The notes under the pieces: generated by a model
Told to the model about the DNA's origin: nothing
The model's input: the letters and a program-made list of their open reading frames with translations, nothing else
The model's database searches: none
NCBI GenBank assembly: GCA_016872645.1
Contig: VGZH01000054.1
Location: 1 to 40,763 of the forward strand
Reading direction: 5' to 3'
DNA length: 40,763 nt
Origin: Planctomycetota bacterium
GTDB lineage: Bacteria; Planctomycetota; Planctomycetia; Planctomycetales; Planctomycetaceae
Translations under genes and position numbers: made by a program
In this document: positions 24,970 to 32,943 of the stretch, piece after piece
How the letters are laid out: each line of letters begins with the position of its first letter
How positions within the stretch are numbered: position 1 is the stretch's first letter

Positions 24970-25959
24970 GTGACCGACTTCCGCCCCTCCGCGACACTCG
25001 ACGTTTTACGACTTCGCGCCAAGCTGCTGGCGTTCACTCGTAAATTCTTTGACGAGTCGGGCCATTTTGAAGTCGATACGCCGACCTTGTCACACGAGCG
25101 CGTGATCGATCCGAACATCGAACCGTTTGTCGTGCCGTGGTCCGCCAGCGAGCGTTTGTTCCTGCAAACATCTCCCGAATTTGGGATGAAGCGACTGCTG
25201 GCCGCCGGAGCCGATTCAATCTATCAGCTCGGAAAAGTCTTTCGCCACGGAGAACTCGGCCGGCTGCATAACCCCGAGTTCACAATGCTGGAGTGGTATC
25301 GCGTCGGTGATTCACACCTTGAGCAAATGGACTTCGTCGAGAGATTCGTCAAGACGTTCGCCTGTGAAATCGGTCGGCTCACAAACACGACCCACTCCCT
25401 GCTCTCCACTCCCGACTTTGACCGCCTGACCTACGACCAAGCGTTTGAGCGTCATGCTGGCTCGAAAGTTCTCGCGCGGCCGACTCACGAGATCGTCGCT
25501 CTGGCGAGGCGGCTGGGAGTGAGTGCTCCCGAAAGTCTGTTGGCGGACGATCGCGACGGCTGGCTGAATCTCTTGTTGGCCGAGCGAGTCGAGCCGCACC
25601 TCGGCTACGATCGGCCGACGTTCGTGTTCGACTATCCCGCATCCCAAGCCGCGTTGGCTCGCGTCCGCGGGGAGGGACAGACCGCCGTCGCCGAGCGCTT
25701 CGAGCTGTACATCGACGGCATCGAAATCTGCAACGGCTACCACGAACTCACAGACGCCGCCGCGTTGCGGACTCGCATCCAGCACGACGCGACCGCCAGC
25801 GAGAAGCACATCTCGGAACCGGTGCGCTTGTTGTCCGCGATGGAAAGCGGCTTGCCGGCATGTTCCGGTGTCGCACTGGGATTCGACCGGCTGCTGATGC
25901 TCAGCCTTGGATGCGATTCTGTTCGACACGTTATTCCGTTTCCGTTTGAGTTGGCTTGA
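24970..25959 (+). CDS. epmA: EF-P beta-lysine ligase EpmA-like (GenX/PoxA family)
   Basis: This 329-residue class II lysyl-tRNA-synthetase-like protein has the catalytic core but no anticodon-binding domain, the mark of EpmA, which attaches (R)-beta-lysine to elongation factor P. Motif 2 is seen as YQLGKVFRHGELGRLHNPEFTM, preceded by FLQTSPEFGMKRLL. Motif 3 is seen as SGVALGFDRLLML. The substrate pocket part ELYIDGIEICNGYHEL is present. GTG 24970 gives the family length (about 325). A longer frame from 24871 would read through the hairpin and has unlikely composition. Genes for EF-P and EpmB are not in the window, so the pathway is inferred. Confidence 0.88.
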   Translation: MTDFRPSATLDVLRLRAKLLAFTRKFFDESGHFEVDTPTLSHERVIDPNIEPFVVPWSASERLFLQTSPEFGMKRLLAAGADSIYQLGKVFRHGELGRLHNPEFTMLEWYRVGDSHLEQMDFVERFVKTFACEIGRLTNTTHSLLSTPDFDRLTYDQAFERHAGSKVLARPTHEIVALARRLGVSAPESLLADDRDGWLNLLLAERVEPHLGYDRPTFVFDYPASQAALARVRGEGQTAVAERFELYIDGIEICNGYHELTDAAALRTRIQHDATASEKHISEPVRLLSAMESGLPACSGVALGFDRLLMLSLGCDSVRHVIPFPFELA

Positions 25960-26098
25960 TCTGTTCGGGAGGATCAAAGCCGGAAAGTTCGTTGGTCTTG
26001 TTCATGGCACAGCTCAAATTCAGGCCATTAGAATTTCGCCGCGACCGCTATTGGGCCACTTGGAACTGCAACACAAGGAATCTGGAGATGCGAACCGC

Positions 26099-27202
26099 AT
26101 GAGGACTTTCTTTTTGGCGACTATTCTGGTTTGCACCGGTTTTGTTTTGGGTTGTCGCCGGAACTCAGAGGCACCGATGAAGGTTGCCAATGCTAGTCCC
26201 GCCATTACCGCGACGAAGGAAGAACTAGCAGCGTCGAATTTGACGAATGACAGGACGACAGACTCTGCGGGGCCGCTCAAGTCGCGAAGCTTCACGTTTC
26301 ATTACCGCTTCAAAGTCAAAGACCTGAAACCCGCCGAGGAGGCTGCGGACTCGCTGGTTCGTGTGTGGCTGCCGTCAGCATCTTCCAGCGATGAGCAAAG
26401 CGTCAAACGCTTGGAAGCGGACGCTCCCGGCAACATTTCCGAAAACGTCGACGATCAATTTGGAAATCGCATCCTCTATTTCGAGACAAAGGTTCCCGAC
26501 AGCGGCGAGTTCAGCGTCGATGTCCCCTACGAAGTCACTCGCCGCGAAGTGCAGCGCGGATCGTCACGGCCGGTTGGTCCAGCCGCTGAGAAGTTGGACG
26601 AGACCGGACGCAAGTTCTTCCTGCGCGCGGATGCGATGGTCCCGACGACTGGCAAGCCGCTCAAACTGCTCGACATGATCGAGCTGATGCAGGACAAGTT
26701 CGCCTGCGCGCGGCAGATTTACGACATCGTCGACAATCACGTCTCGTACAAGAAAGAAGGAACCGGTTGGGGGCGCGGCGACACGAATTGGGTCTGCGAC
26801 AGCCGCTACGGTAATTGCACCGATTTCCACAGCTTGTTCATCTCGCTGGCTCGTTCGCAGGGATTGCCCTCTCGATTTGAAATCGGCTTCTCGATCCCGA
26901 CCGACAAGCCGGAAGGCTCGATCGCCGGCTATCACTGCTGGGCGTGGTTCTACACCGACGAGCGTGGCTGGGTGCCGGTCGATATTTCGGAAGCGGACAA
27001 AAACCCGCTGATGAAGGACTACTACTTCGGAGGATTGACCCAAGATCGGGTGACGTTCTCTGTCGGCCGTGACATTTCGCTGGTCCCGAAGTCCGCGAGC
27101 CAACCGCTGAATTTCTTCGTGTATCCGCACATTGAAGTCGGCGGGAAAGTGTTGCCGAAGGAAAACCTCGAACTGCAAATCACATTCGCGAACGAAGCGT
27201 GA
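26099..27202 (+). CDS. Transglutaminase-like lipoprotein
   Basis: The 367-residue product has a lipoprotein signal with lipobox VLGC (Cys19), so it is probably anchored to a membrane outside the cytoplasm. The transglutaminase-like core has the catalytic triad: Cys240 in GNCTDFHSLF, His279 in AGYHCWAWF and Asp295 in WVPVDISEADK. Relatives act as cysteine proteases or amide-forming enzymes, and the substrate is unknown. An N-terminal beta domain (residues about 60-150) resembles the usual transglutaminase partner domain. ATG 26099 is the first codon of the lipobox signal. A four-codon reading frame (26088-26102) with its own AAGGAA ends across this start. The 3' end overlaps the convergent ATPase gene by 23 bases. 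Confidence 0.9.
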   Translation: MRTFFLATILVCTGFVLGCRRNSEAPMKVANASPAITATKEELAASNLTNDRTTDSAGPLKSRSFTFHYRFKVKDLKPAEEAADSLVRVWLPSASSSDEQSVKRLEADAPGNISENVDDQFGNRILYFETKVPDSGEFSVDVPYEVTRREVQRGSSRPVGPAAEKLDETGRKFFLRADAMVPTTGKPLKLLDMIELMQDKFACARQIYDIVDNHVSYKKEGTGWGRGDTNWVCDSRYGNCTDFHSLFISLARSQGLPSRFEIGFSIPTDKPEGSIAGYHCWAWFYTDERGWVPVDISEADKNPLMKDYYFGGLTQDRVTFSVGRDISLVPKSASQPLNFFVYPHIEVGGKVLPKENLELQITFANEA

Positions 27203-27794
27203 GTGAGTCAGTCTCCTCTAGGTTCTCGCCAGTGGCGAGGTCGTACAACTCTCGAATCGCGTCGCGCAGGTTGCCGCGATGTTTCTCGAACAGGCGATCC
27301 AGCGTCTCAGGAGACAACGCGATTGAATCGTGCAGTCTGCGCACGAGTTCGCCAAACAATTCGCGAGTCGTCTGGCATTCGATCAGCGTGGGCAGGCGGC
27401 CGGCTCGGTGTGTCGTGACGATCAACCCACCAGCTCGACGTGTTTGCCATCGGAATCGCCACCACGAGAGAGGGCGGAGCTGTTCGCATCCGTCGAACAG
27501 GATGACGTCTTGCGGGCCAAGTGAATTTTGGAGCGACCGCACAAAGCTGGCTGGGTAGGCCCGGCGTTGTTCATTCAGAAACAAACGATGAACTCGCAGG
27601 CCGAGCGGTGCGAGTTGTCCGGCCAACTCCTCCAGCAGCGTTGTCTTGCCGGACCCCTTCGGACCGACGATCGCGCCGCGGTAATTCTGCGATCGCAACC
27701 GATTCAAGAACGACGGCCAATCCTCGTCGCGGAAACGATAGCGCAGCCGCTGCACTTGCTCGACGGCGAATGGATTGTCGCGTGCTCGTTTCAC
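27180..27794 (-). CDS. Small P-loop AAA-type ATPase
   Basis: The 204-residue product has Walker A GPKGSGKT (44-51), a Walker B-like strand VILFDGCEQL (D101) and a sensor-1-like strand LIVTTHR. A C-terminal helical part, KHRGNLRDAIRELYDL, looks like the lid of TniB/Cdc6-type ATPases. The usual Glu after the Walker B Asp is Gly; Glu104 lies two positions on, which is odd. It starts with GTG 27794, nine bases after the preceding stop, so it is the last gene of the DUF3592 group. No DNA-binding or transposition genes are near, so a role in transposition is not supported. Function is unknown; it probably works with the two proteins upstream. Confidence 0.82.
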   Translation of the reverse strand: MKRARDNPFAVEQVQRLRYRFRDEDWPSFLNRLRSQNYRGAIVGPKGSGKTTLLEELAGQLAPLGLRVHRLFLNEQRRAYPASFVRSLQNSLGPQDVILFDGCEQLRPLSWWRFRWQTRRAGGLIVTTHRAGRLPTLIECQTTRELFGELVRRLHDSIALSPETLDRLFEKHRGNLRDAIRELYDLATGENLEETDSLTLRSRM

Positions 27795-27803
27795 GATGGT
27801 CGC

Positions 27804-28196
27804 TCATTCTTCGGCAGGTGGATCGGTCGATTCGCGATGCAGCAGCACTTCGCGGCGGCCGGGTCCAATCGTAATTTCCCTGCGGCACGATTCGTTCAAA
27901 GGCTGAGCGATCAGTTCCAACGCCCAGATCAGCGACACGTACTTTCCCGAGAAGCTGTACGGCTCGGCCGGCAGTTCCACGTCGAGACGGCGTGAATCTG
28001 CAGCGCCCGGCGAGTCGATCGTGATGATCTTTTTGGTACTGATGTTGGTGTCCCCTTTGCCCGACGTGTTCCACACGACGCGAAGTTGCAGAGAGTCCGG
28101 CTCGGAGTCCAGTTCCCACTGAGCTTCGACAGAGATCGTTTCCATCGGTTCAAAATCTGAGCGGTCGTCGGGAAGGTAAATCGCAAGCTGACTCAT
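27804..28196 (-). CDS. Small beta-rich protein, unknown function
   Basis: This 130-residue protein is not recognised. It is predicted to be mostly beta: MSQLAIYLPDD, ISVEAQWELDSEPDSLQLRV, KKIITIDSP, RLDVELPAEPYSFSGKYVSL and IWALELIAQP give alternating strands. The pattern resembles an arrestin-like or Ig-like sandwich, and its middle looks like the C-terminal half of the DUF3592 protein encoded just upstream (both have a Ser-Phe then IEWSL/LIWAL strand). ATG 28196 overlaps the DUF3592 stop as ATGA; longer frames up to 28292 are unlikely. It has no signal peptide or membrane helix. The likeness was judged by eye only. Confidence 0.7.
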   Translation of the reverse strand: MSQLAIYLPDDRSDFEPMETISVEAQWELDSEPDSLQLRVVWNTSGKGDTNISTKKIITIDSPGAADSRRLDVELPAEPYSFSGKYVSLIWALELIAQPLNESCRREITIGPGRREVLLHRESTDPPAEE

Positions 28197-29473
28197 GCGG
28201 ACTCCTTCACGCGTATCGGCAAAATAGTGATCGGAAACGTCGCCATCATGTCCGGCCAGAGTTGTATGTCCCCCTGCACGGTCAGCGACCATTCGATCTT
28301 GTTGTTGGACGCGGCGAAGGAGTGCATCGAGTCGGACGGGATCGTCACGGTCGCTTCCCCTTCGGCGATCTCGAATTCTTCAAAGGTTTCGACGAGTAGA
28401 ATCTCGGCGAAGGTCGCTTCATCGTTGCACGTCGTCGTGCCGCGGCAATACGTCGCCTTCTCGATTCCCTTGAGCACGATTCTCAATCGGTTAATCGCGC
28501 TGACTCGGCCGGTCACCGTCCAACGGAGCTGCAGTTCGCCTCCCAGCGGCACCGACAGCGAACTCACAATCAATGTCGGCCGAGGATTGAACAGAGCCAG
28601 AAACGCAAGAAACACTGCCACCACGAGAGCCAACCCAACCAGAATGAACGGAGAATAGAATAAGGCCTGAAACCAATTAACCGCCGCGAAGCCTCCGCGT
28701 TGGTATTCTTGAAACATGCTCCATACGAAGATCGACACGATGCCATTCCAGAAGAACGAGACAAAGAGTACCCCCAGAAAACTTCCGAGCGGAGTGGAGG
28801 TCGGATGCAGGGTCACTGGCTCATCGGAGCCCATCAGACTCTCAGAATCAGCGACTTCCTCCGAGTCCAAATCGGACTTGTCCGAGGTCATCCCGGATGA
28901 AACGGCCGGTTTCCATTCTGACGCCGCCGCTTGCGCCGTCGTTTTGGGCAGACGAATCACACCGAGCGCCACCAATAGGGCCGCTCCGCCGACCATCAAA
29001 AACGGAATCGGAAAGAAGCCCCACCACATGTCCGGAACCCAGCCGCGATCGATCACCGCTTTCGCCGGGTTGCTCGGATTGACAAAACAGGTCGTCTGCT
29101 TGCCCGCGGGATGATCCTTGACCACTTGCCGCTTCCAAGTGTCTCCCGTGTTCGAAGACATCAAACTGAAGCAGTACGTGTCCGACTGATAGCCCCGTTG
29201 ATCGACCGTGTATTTAAAAGTGACGTTGAGTTGCTGCGAGTCGAAATCCGCCTTCACGTCGCTGGAGATCACGGTGCAAGGAGTCGCAACCCAACTGCGA
29301 GCTTGCAGCACCCCGAACCACGGCTTCAGCGCCAGGAGATAAAAGAAGAAGCCGCCGACCCCCAAAAACATCACTGCAAAGACCCAAACGAAACATCCCG
29401 GCACACAACCGCGCGGTGTCTGGCGAGCCGACAGCGCGGGATCGTCACCCAACGATTTCACTCGTTTCGACAT
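28193..29473 (-). CDS. DUF3592 membrane protein with C-terminal beta domain
   Basis: The 426-residue product has about four membrane helices: two around a DUF3592 domain (TPCTVISSDVKADFD, VDQRGYQSDTYCFS, TTCFVNPSNPAKAVI, then MWWGFFPIPFLMVGG) and two in the middle (LGSFLGVLFVSFFWNGIVSIFVW and a helix after YSPFILVGLALVV). The last 120 residues are beta-rich, with GELQLRWTVTG and SFAASNNKIEWSLTV. GGAGG 5 bases before ATG 29473 fixes the start over the longer frame from 29524. It lies 29 bases after the dehydrogenase stop and overlaps the next gene by 4 bases. The function of DUF3592 proteins is not known. Confidence 0.85.
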   Translation of the reverse strand: MSKRVKSLGDDPALSARQTPRGCVPGCFVWVFAVMFLGVGGFFFYLLALKPWFGVLQARSWVATPCTVISSDVKADFDSQQLNVTFKYTVDQRGYQSDTYCFSLMSSNTGDTWKRQVVKDHPAGKQTTCFVNPSNPAKAVIDRGWVPDMWWGFFPIPFLMVGGAALLVALGVIRLPKTTAQAAASEWKPAVSSGMTSDKSDLDSEEVADSESLMGSDEPVTLHPTSTPLGSFLGVLFVSFFWNGIVSIFVWSMFQEYQRGGFAAVNWFQALFYSPFILVGLALVVAVFLAFLALFNPRPTLIVSSLSVPLGGELQLRWTVTGRVSAINRLRIVLKGIEKATYCRGTTTCNDEATFAEILLVETFEEFEIAEGEATVTIPSDSMHSFAASNNKIEWSLTVQGDIQLWPDMMATFPITILPIRVKESA

Positions 29474-29502
29474 GAGTGCCTCCGTTCTCGAATACGACGC
29501 GG

Positions 29503-31734
29503 CTATTTCAATTCCCGAATCCAACGCTCGATCAACTCGATGGCTTGTTGATCGATGACGTTAGACGCGATGTGCGGCATTCGTCCGAGGCCGGTCTTTT
29601 TCATGCGGTGCAGGACCATCGACCGCGACGGATCGCCGGGGACAACAACTTTCGGATCGGTCAAATCGAACAACCCCTGTCCCGGCCGAACGCCGACCGT
29701 GCCGGTTTCCGCGAGTGGCAATGACGCGAGCAGGATGAACTCGGCGTTGCCGCCGCCCCATTTGCGATGGCAGTGCGAACAGTTCGCATGCAAGTACGAC
29801 CGCGCACGGGCATCGAGTGTTTGCTTTGAGTCGTGGTAATCGACGAGCACTTTTTGCAGCCCCTTCGCATCCGAGGGGATCGGCTTCGTGAAGTAGCCAA
29901 GTTCATCGAGATGCCTCAACTGGTTCTTCGGCTTTCCGTCGCCGAAATCAAAGTCGCGATTCAACTGCTCGGTCGTCGCACCGAGCACATACTTCGCGGC
30001 CATCGTGTGGCACAGCGCGCATTCCGCTCGGCTGGGGAAGTGCCACTTCTGTTCACGAATTCCGTTCGGCGCGGATTTGTCTTTGATCTGAAAGACGCGA
30101 TCGAGGCCCTTCGCGTCGAGTAATTCCGCGTCAGTTTGTTCGTCGTTCCAGACGTACGTGTAGCCATTCCAGACTTGAGCACCGTACTCGTCGTCGTTCC
30201 CGGGCATTTGAATCTTGTGCAACAGCCGAGTCTCCAGCCGCCGCGTGCTCTTCGGATTGCCCGGCTCCAGTTCGAGCGAGAATGTCTTCACAAACACAGT
30301 CCCGTCCGGGAATCGCCAACCGGGCATGTTGCCGGGCGCATCGAGCGGATACGTCACCGCATCGAACTCGATTTTCGAATCGCCAGGAACGGCCATGAAG
30401 CGGTCTTTGATTGCTCCGTCAGACCACAGCGGAGCCACCACGTCGTACGGAATGACTCCGCCCGCGGGCTTGTAGTTTTTGACGTTGGTAAACAAGCCGG
30501 TCTCACTGAGCTTGCGGGGGAACTGCGGCGCGTCAGACTTGGGCGGCGGTTGCCTCATCAGCCGATGCAGGCCTCCTCCGGCAAAGTCGAGAAACAGCAT
30601 CTCGCCATCGGCATCGGTGATGATCTCGACGATGCGAACTTGCGTGTCGCACAGCTCGCGATGTTCGGTGACTTTCTTGGCCTTGTCGTCGTAGCGCAGC
30701 ATCCAGACTTTTCCGGTGTCGTAGTCGCCGTAGATGTACGCTCCCACCAGTTCCGGCAGTCGCTTGCCGCGATAGACCCAACCGCCAGTGATCGATCGAA
30801 AGTCCGAATGCGGATGCTCGACGATCGGCGCGACGAACTCCGTGGGACCTTTCGGCCGTTCGGGACGGAACGGGTGAGCTCCTTCTCGAACGCTCCAGCC
30901 ATAGTTGCCACCTTTTTGGATGAGGTAGACCATCTCCCACAGGTCTTGTCCGACTTCGCCGCCCCACATCTGACCGGTCGGCGCGTCGAACGAGAACTTC
31001 CAAACTTGCCGATGACCGAATGACCAGATCTCTCCGCGCGCTTTCGAGTTTCCGACAAACGGATTGTCCTTCGGAATTCCGTAGGCCTTGCCGTCGCCGG
31101 GATGATCGACATCCAATCGCAAGATCGCGCCGAGCAAATCGCTGACGTCCTGGCCGGTCAACAGCGAATCCGCGATGCCGCTGCCGTCGCCCGTGACGAG
31201 GTACAACATTCCGTCCAACCCGAACCGAATGCAGCCGCCGTTGTGCCCGCCCGACGGCCATTCGAGGATCAACTTCTCGCTCGCAGCGTCGGCCGTGAGC
31301 GTCTCGCGTGCGACAGTCAGCCGAGTCAATCGGCTCCCTTTCTCCGACGGATTGGCAGGATCAGGAATGCTCGTGACAAACAGGAAACCGTTCTTCTCGA
31401 ACTGCGGATGCGCCGCGATGCCGTAGACCGTTCGCTTCAAATCGACGATCAGTTGCGGCTGCGGGTTTTTGCTCGACGCATCAATCGCCCAGATCTTTCC
31501 CGGCCGCTCGGCTACCAGTAGTCGTTTCGATCCGGGGATCAATCCCGCCGACAACGGCTCGAACAACTTGAGCTTCGGATAGGCCAGTTCCAATCGATAC
31601 GGATCGGGAGGTTCGGCGGATCCAACGACTTTCGAGGTTGTCCACAAGACGCGTTCTGCGGCCACCGCCGCCACACCACCGACGAACAGAATCGAGACCG
31701 TCAAAACCATCAGCCGAACGCTGTGCCAGCGCAT
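29503..31734 (-). CDS. Secreted glucose/sorbosone dehydrogenase-like protein with c-type heme part
   Basis: The 743-residue product has a signal peptide (cleavage near AVAA-ERV). A six-bladed PQQ-dependent soluble dehydrogenase-like propeller follows, with PGSKRLLVAERPGKIW, SGGHNGGCIRFGLDGMLYLVTGDG and VGQDLWEMVYLIQKGGNYGW. A C-terminal region carries two cysteine-histidine motifs, CALCH and CSHCH, fitting c-type heme attachment. It would oxidise a sugar or alcohol outside the cytoplasm and pass electrons to the heme. GGAGG 5 bases before ATG 31734 supports the start. It heads a probable operon with the DUF3592 group. Planctomycetes often carry such fused enzymes; the substrate is unknown. 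Confidence 0.9.
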   Translation of the reverse strand: MRWHSVRLMVLTVSILFVGGVAAVAAERVLWTTSKVVGSAEPPDPYRLELAYPKLKLFEPLSAGLIPGSKRLLVAERPGKIWAIDASSKNPQPQLIVDLKRTVYGIAAHPQFEKNGFLFVTSIPDPANPSEKGSRLTRLTVARETLTADAASEKLILEWPSGGHNGGCIRFGLDGMLYLVTGDGSGIADSLLTGQDVSDLLGAILRLDVDHPGDGKAYGIPKDNPFVGNSKARGEIWSFGHRQVWKFSFDAPTGQMWGGEVGQDLWEMVYLIQKGGNYGWSVREGAHPFRPERPKGPTEFVAPIVEHPHSDFRSITGGWVYRGKRLPELVGAYIYGDYDTGKVWMLRYDDKAKKVTEHRELCDTQVRIVEIITDADGEMLFLDFAGGGLHRLMRQPPPKSDAPQFPRKLSETGLFTNVKNYKPAGGVIPYDVVAPLWSDGAIKDRFMAVPGDSKIEFDAVTYPLDAPGNMPGWRFPDGTVFVKTFSLELEPGNPKSTRRLETRLLHKIQMPGNDDEYGAQVWNGYTYVWNDEQTDAELLDAKGLDRVFQIKDKSAPNGIREQKWHFPSRAECALCHTMAAKYVLGATTEQLNRDFDFGDGKPKNQLRHLDELGYFTKPIPSDAKGLQKVLVDYHDSKQTLDARARSYLHANCSHCHRKWGGGNAEFILLASLPLAETGTVGVRPGQGLFDLTDPKVVVPGDPSRSMVLHRMKKTGLGRMPHIASNVIDQQAIELIERWIRELK

Positions 31735-32071
31735 AATCGCCTCCGTCGTCAGTGGGTCGGGAATAGTCGCAGTGCCAGTCTATATCTGCCGCGGGGAATG
31801 AACTCTAGGCAATCGACCTTGGATCATTGGACGAATTTGGGCAATACTCGAATTCTGAGTGAAATTCCGGGAGACGCCAACTCTTTGCCCACAGGTCGAC
31901 CTTCGATCGGAAGATCAGTTGGTGCAATTTTGTCGCCAGGACTTTGCCTGCGAAAAAATGTTCAAACCAATCGCTGGCGAGGACATCCGAAGGGTTGGGC
32001 GATGCCCTCTCCGGCTGTTAGACTTTCACCGTTTTGAATTTTCCCCGAACTGAAACAGAAAAGGTGCGATC
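31735..32071. other. Divergent intergenic region dehydrogenase / FKBP isomerase
   Basis: These 337 bases lie between two divergent genes and should carry both promoters. A weak TTGGGC-17-TTAGAC match lies at about 31996-32024 on the plus strand, ahead of the isomerase. AAAGG before the ATG is its likely ribosome binding site. No small gene, RNA fold or repeat could be supported. Confidence 0.5.
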
Positions 32072-32842
32072 ATGCGGCAGTGGTTGGTGATGTTGAGTCT
32101 GGTAGCCGTGGTCGGATTCGCGATTGCTCAGGACGACGATAAACCGAAAACGAAAGCTCAGCCAAAAGCAAAGAAGGCGAATGACGATCTGGGATTGGAA
32201 CTCGAAGCCGATCCGAACGCGCTGGGCAAGAAACTGGTCGACAAGAAAGAACTGCTCGACAAGATCAGCTACGCACTCGGGCAACAGATCGGGCAGATGA
32301 AGCAGCAAGGAGTCGATGTCGATCCGAAGCGGGTCATCAAGGGGCTTGAGGACGCGATGCAAGGAAAGGAAGCTGAATTCTCGGAGGAGGAAATCAAGCA
32401 GGCTTTCGCGGCCTACGAACCGCATCGTCGGAACGCGATGGTGAAAGTGGGCGAGGACTTCCTCGCCGCCAACAAAGAAAAAGAGGGAATCAAAACGTTG
32501 CCGTGCGGAGTGCAGTACAAGGTACTGGTGTCTGGCAAGGGAGCCTCTCCGAAAGCTACGGACACGGTGAAGGTGCACTACAAAGGCAGGTTGATCAATG
32601 GAAAAGTCTTTGACGGTTCGTACATGGGCGAAACTCCGGCCAAACGCGACAAGCCCGCCGAGTTTCCGCTCAACGGCGTCATCAAAGGCTTCAAGGAATC
32701 GCTCGTGAAGATGAAGACGGGCGACAGGTGGACGGTTTACCTGCCGTCCGAGCTGGCCTACGGAGAACGTGGGTCGCCTCCCACCATTGGGCCGCATGCC
32801 GTTTTGATCTTCGACTTGGAACTGGTTGAGATCGTCGAATAG
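32072..32842 (+). CDS. Exported FKBP-type peptidyl-prolyl isomerase (FkpA/Mip-like)
   Basis: The 256-residue product has a signal peptide (cleavage near FAIA-Q, residue 20), a Lys-rich linker and an N-terminal helical dimerisation-type domain (residues about 55-130, with SYALGQQIGQMKQQG). The FKBP domain follows, with VKVHYKGRLINGKVFDGSY, FPLNGVIKGFKESLVKMKTGDRW and YLPSELAYGERGSPPTIGPHAVLIF. The FK506-binding pocket residues are largely kept. It should help proteins fold outside the cytoplasm by turning proline bonds. It is followed by a strong terminator, so it is probably a single-gene unit. Confidence 0.95.
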   Translation: MRQWLVMLSLVAVVGFAIAQDDDKPKTKAQPKAKKANDDLGLELEADPNALGKKLVDKKELLDKISYALGQQIGQMKQQGVDVDPKRVIKGLEDAMQGKEAEFSEEEIKQAFAAYEPHRRNAMVKVGEDFLAANKEKEGIKTLPCGVQYKVLVSGKGASPKATDTVKVHYKGRLINGKVFDGSYMGETPAKRDKPAEFPLNGVIKGFKESLVKMKTGDRWTVYLPSELAYGERGSPPTIGPHAVLIFDLELVEIVE

Positions 32843-32864
32843 TCGAAGGGATTTCTGCAATTCA

Positions 32865-32906
32865 TCGGCGAGCGGAGAGTGCCGACTTTCCGCTCGCCGA
32901 CTTTTG
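32865..32906 (+). terminator. Rho-independent terminator after the FKBP gene
   Basis: A 12-bp perfect stem, TCGGCGAGCGGA (32865-32876) with TCCGCTCGCCGA (32889-32900), encloses a 12-base loop and is followed by CTTTTG. It begins 22 bases after the isomerase stop. The T-run is short, so efficiency may be moderate. Confidence 0.68.
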
Positions 32907-32943
32907 TGCCCGCGAATCTTTTTGATCCGGTCTGAGATTTCCC

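Noticed and set aside
27180-27794. Transposition ATPase (TniB-like) as sign of a mobile element
   Set aside because: No transposase, end repeats or target duplication nearby; the gene is packed in a cellular operon.
31859-32053. Small gene in the divergent region before the FKBP gene
   Set aside because: Frame of 64 codons with no ribosome binding site and no protein-like pattern.
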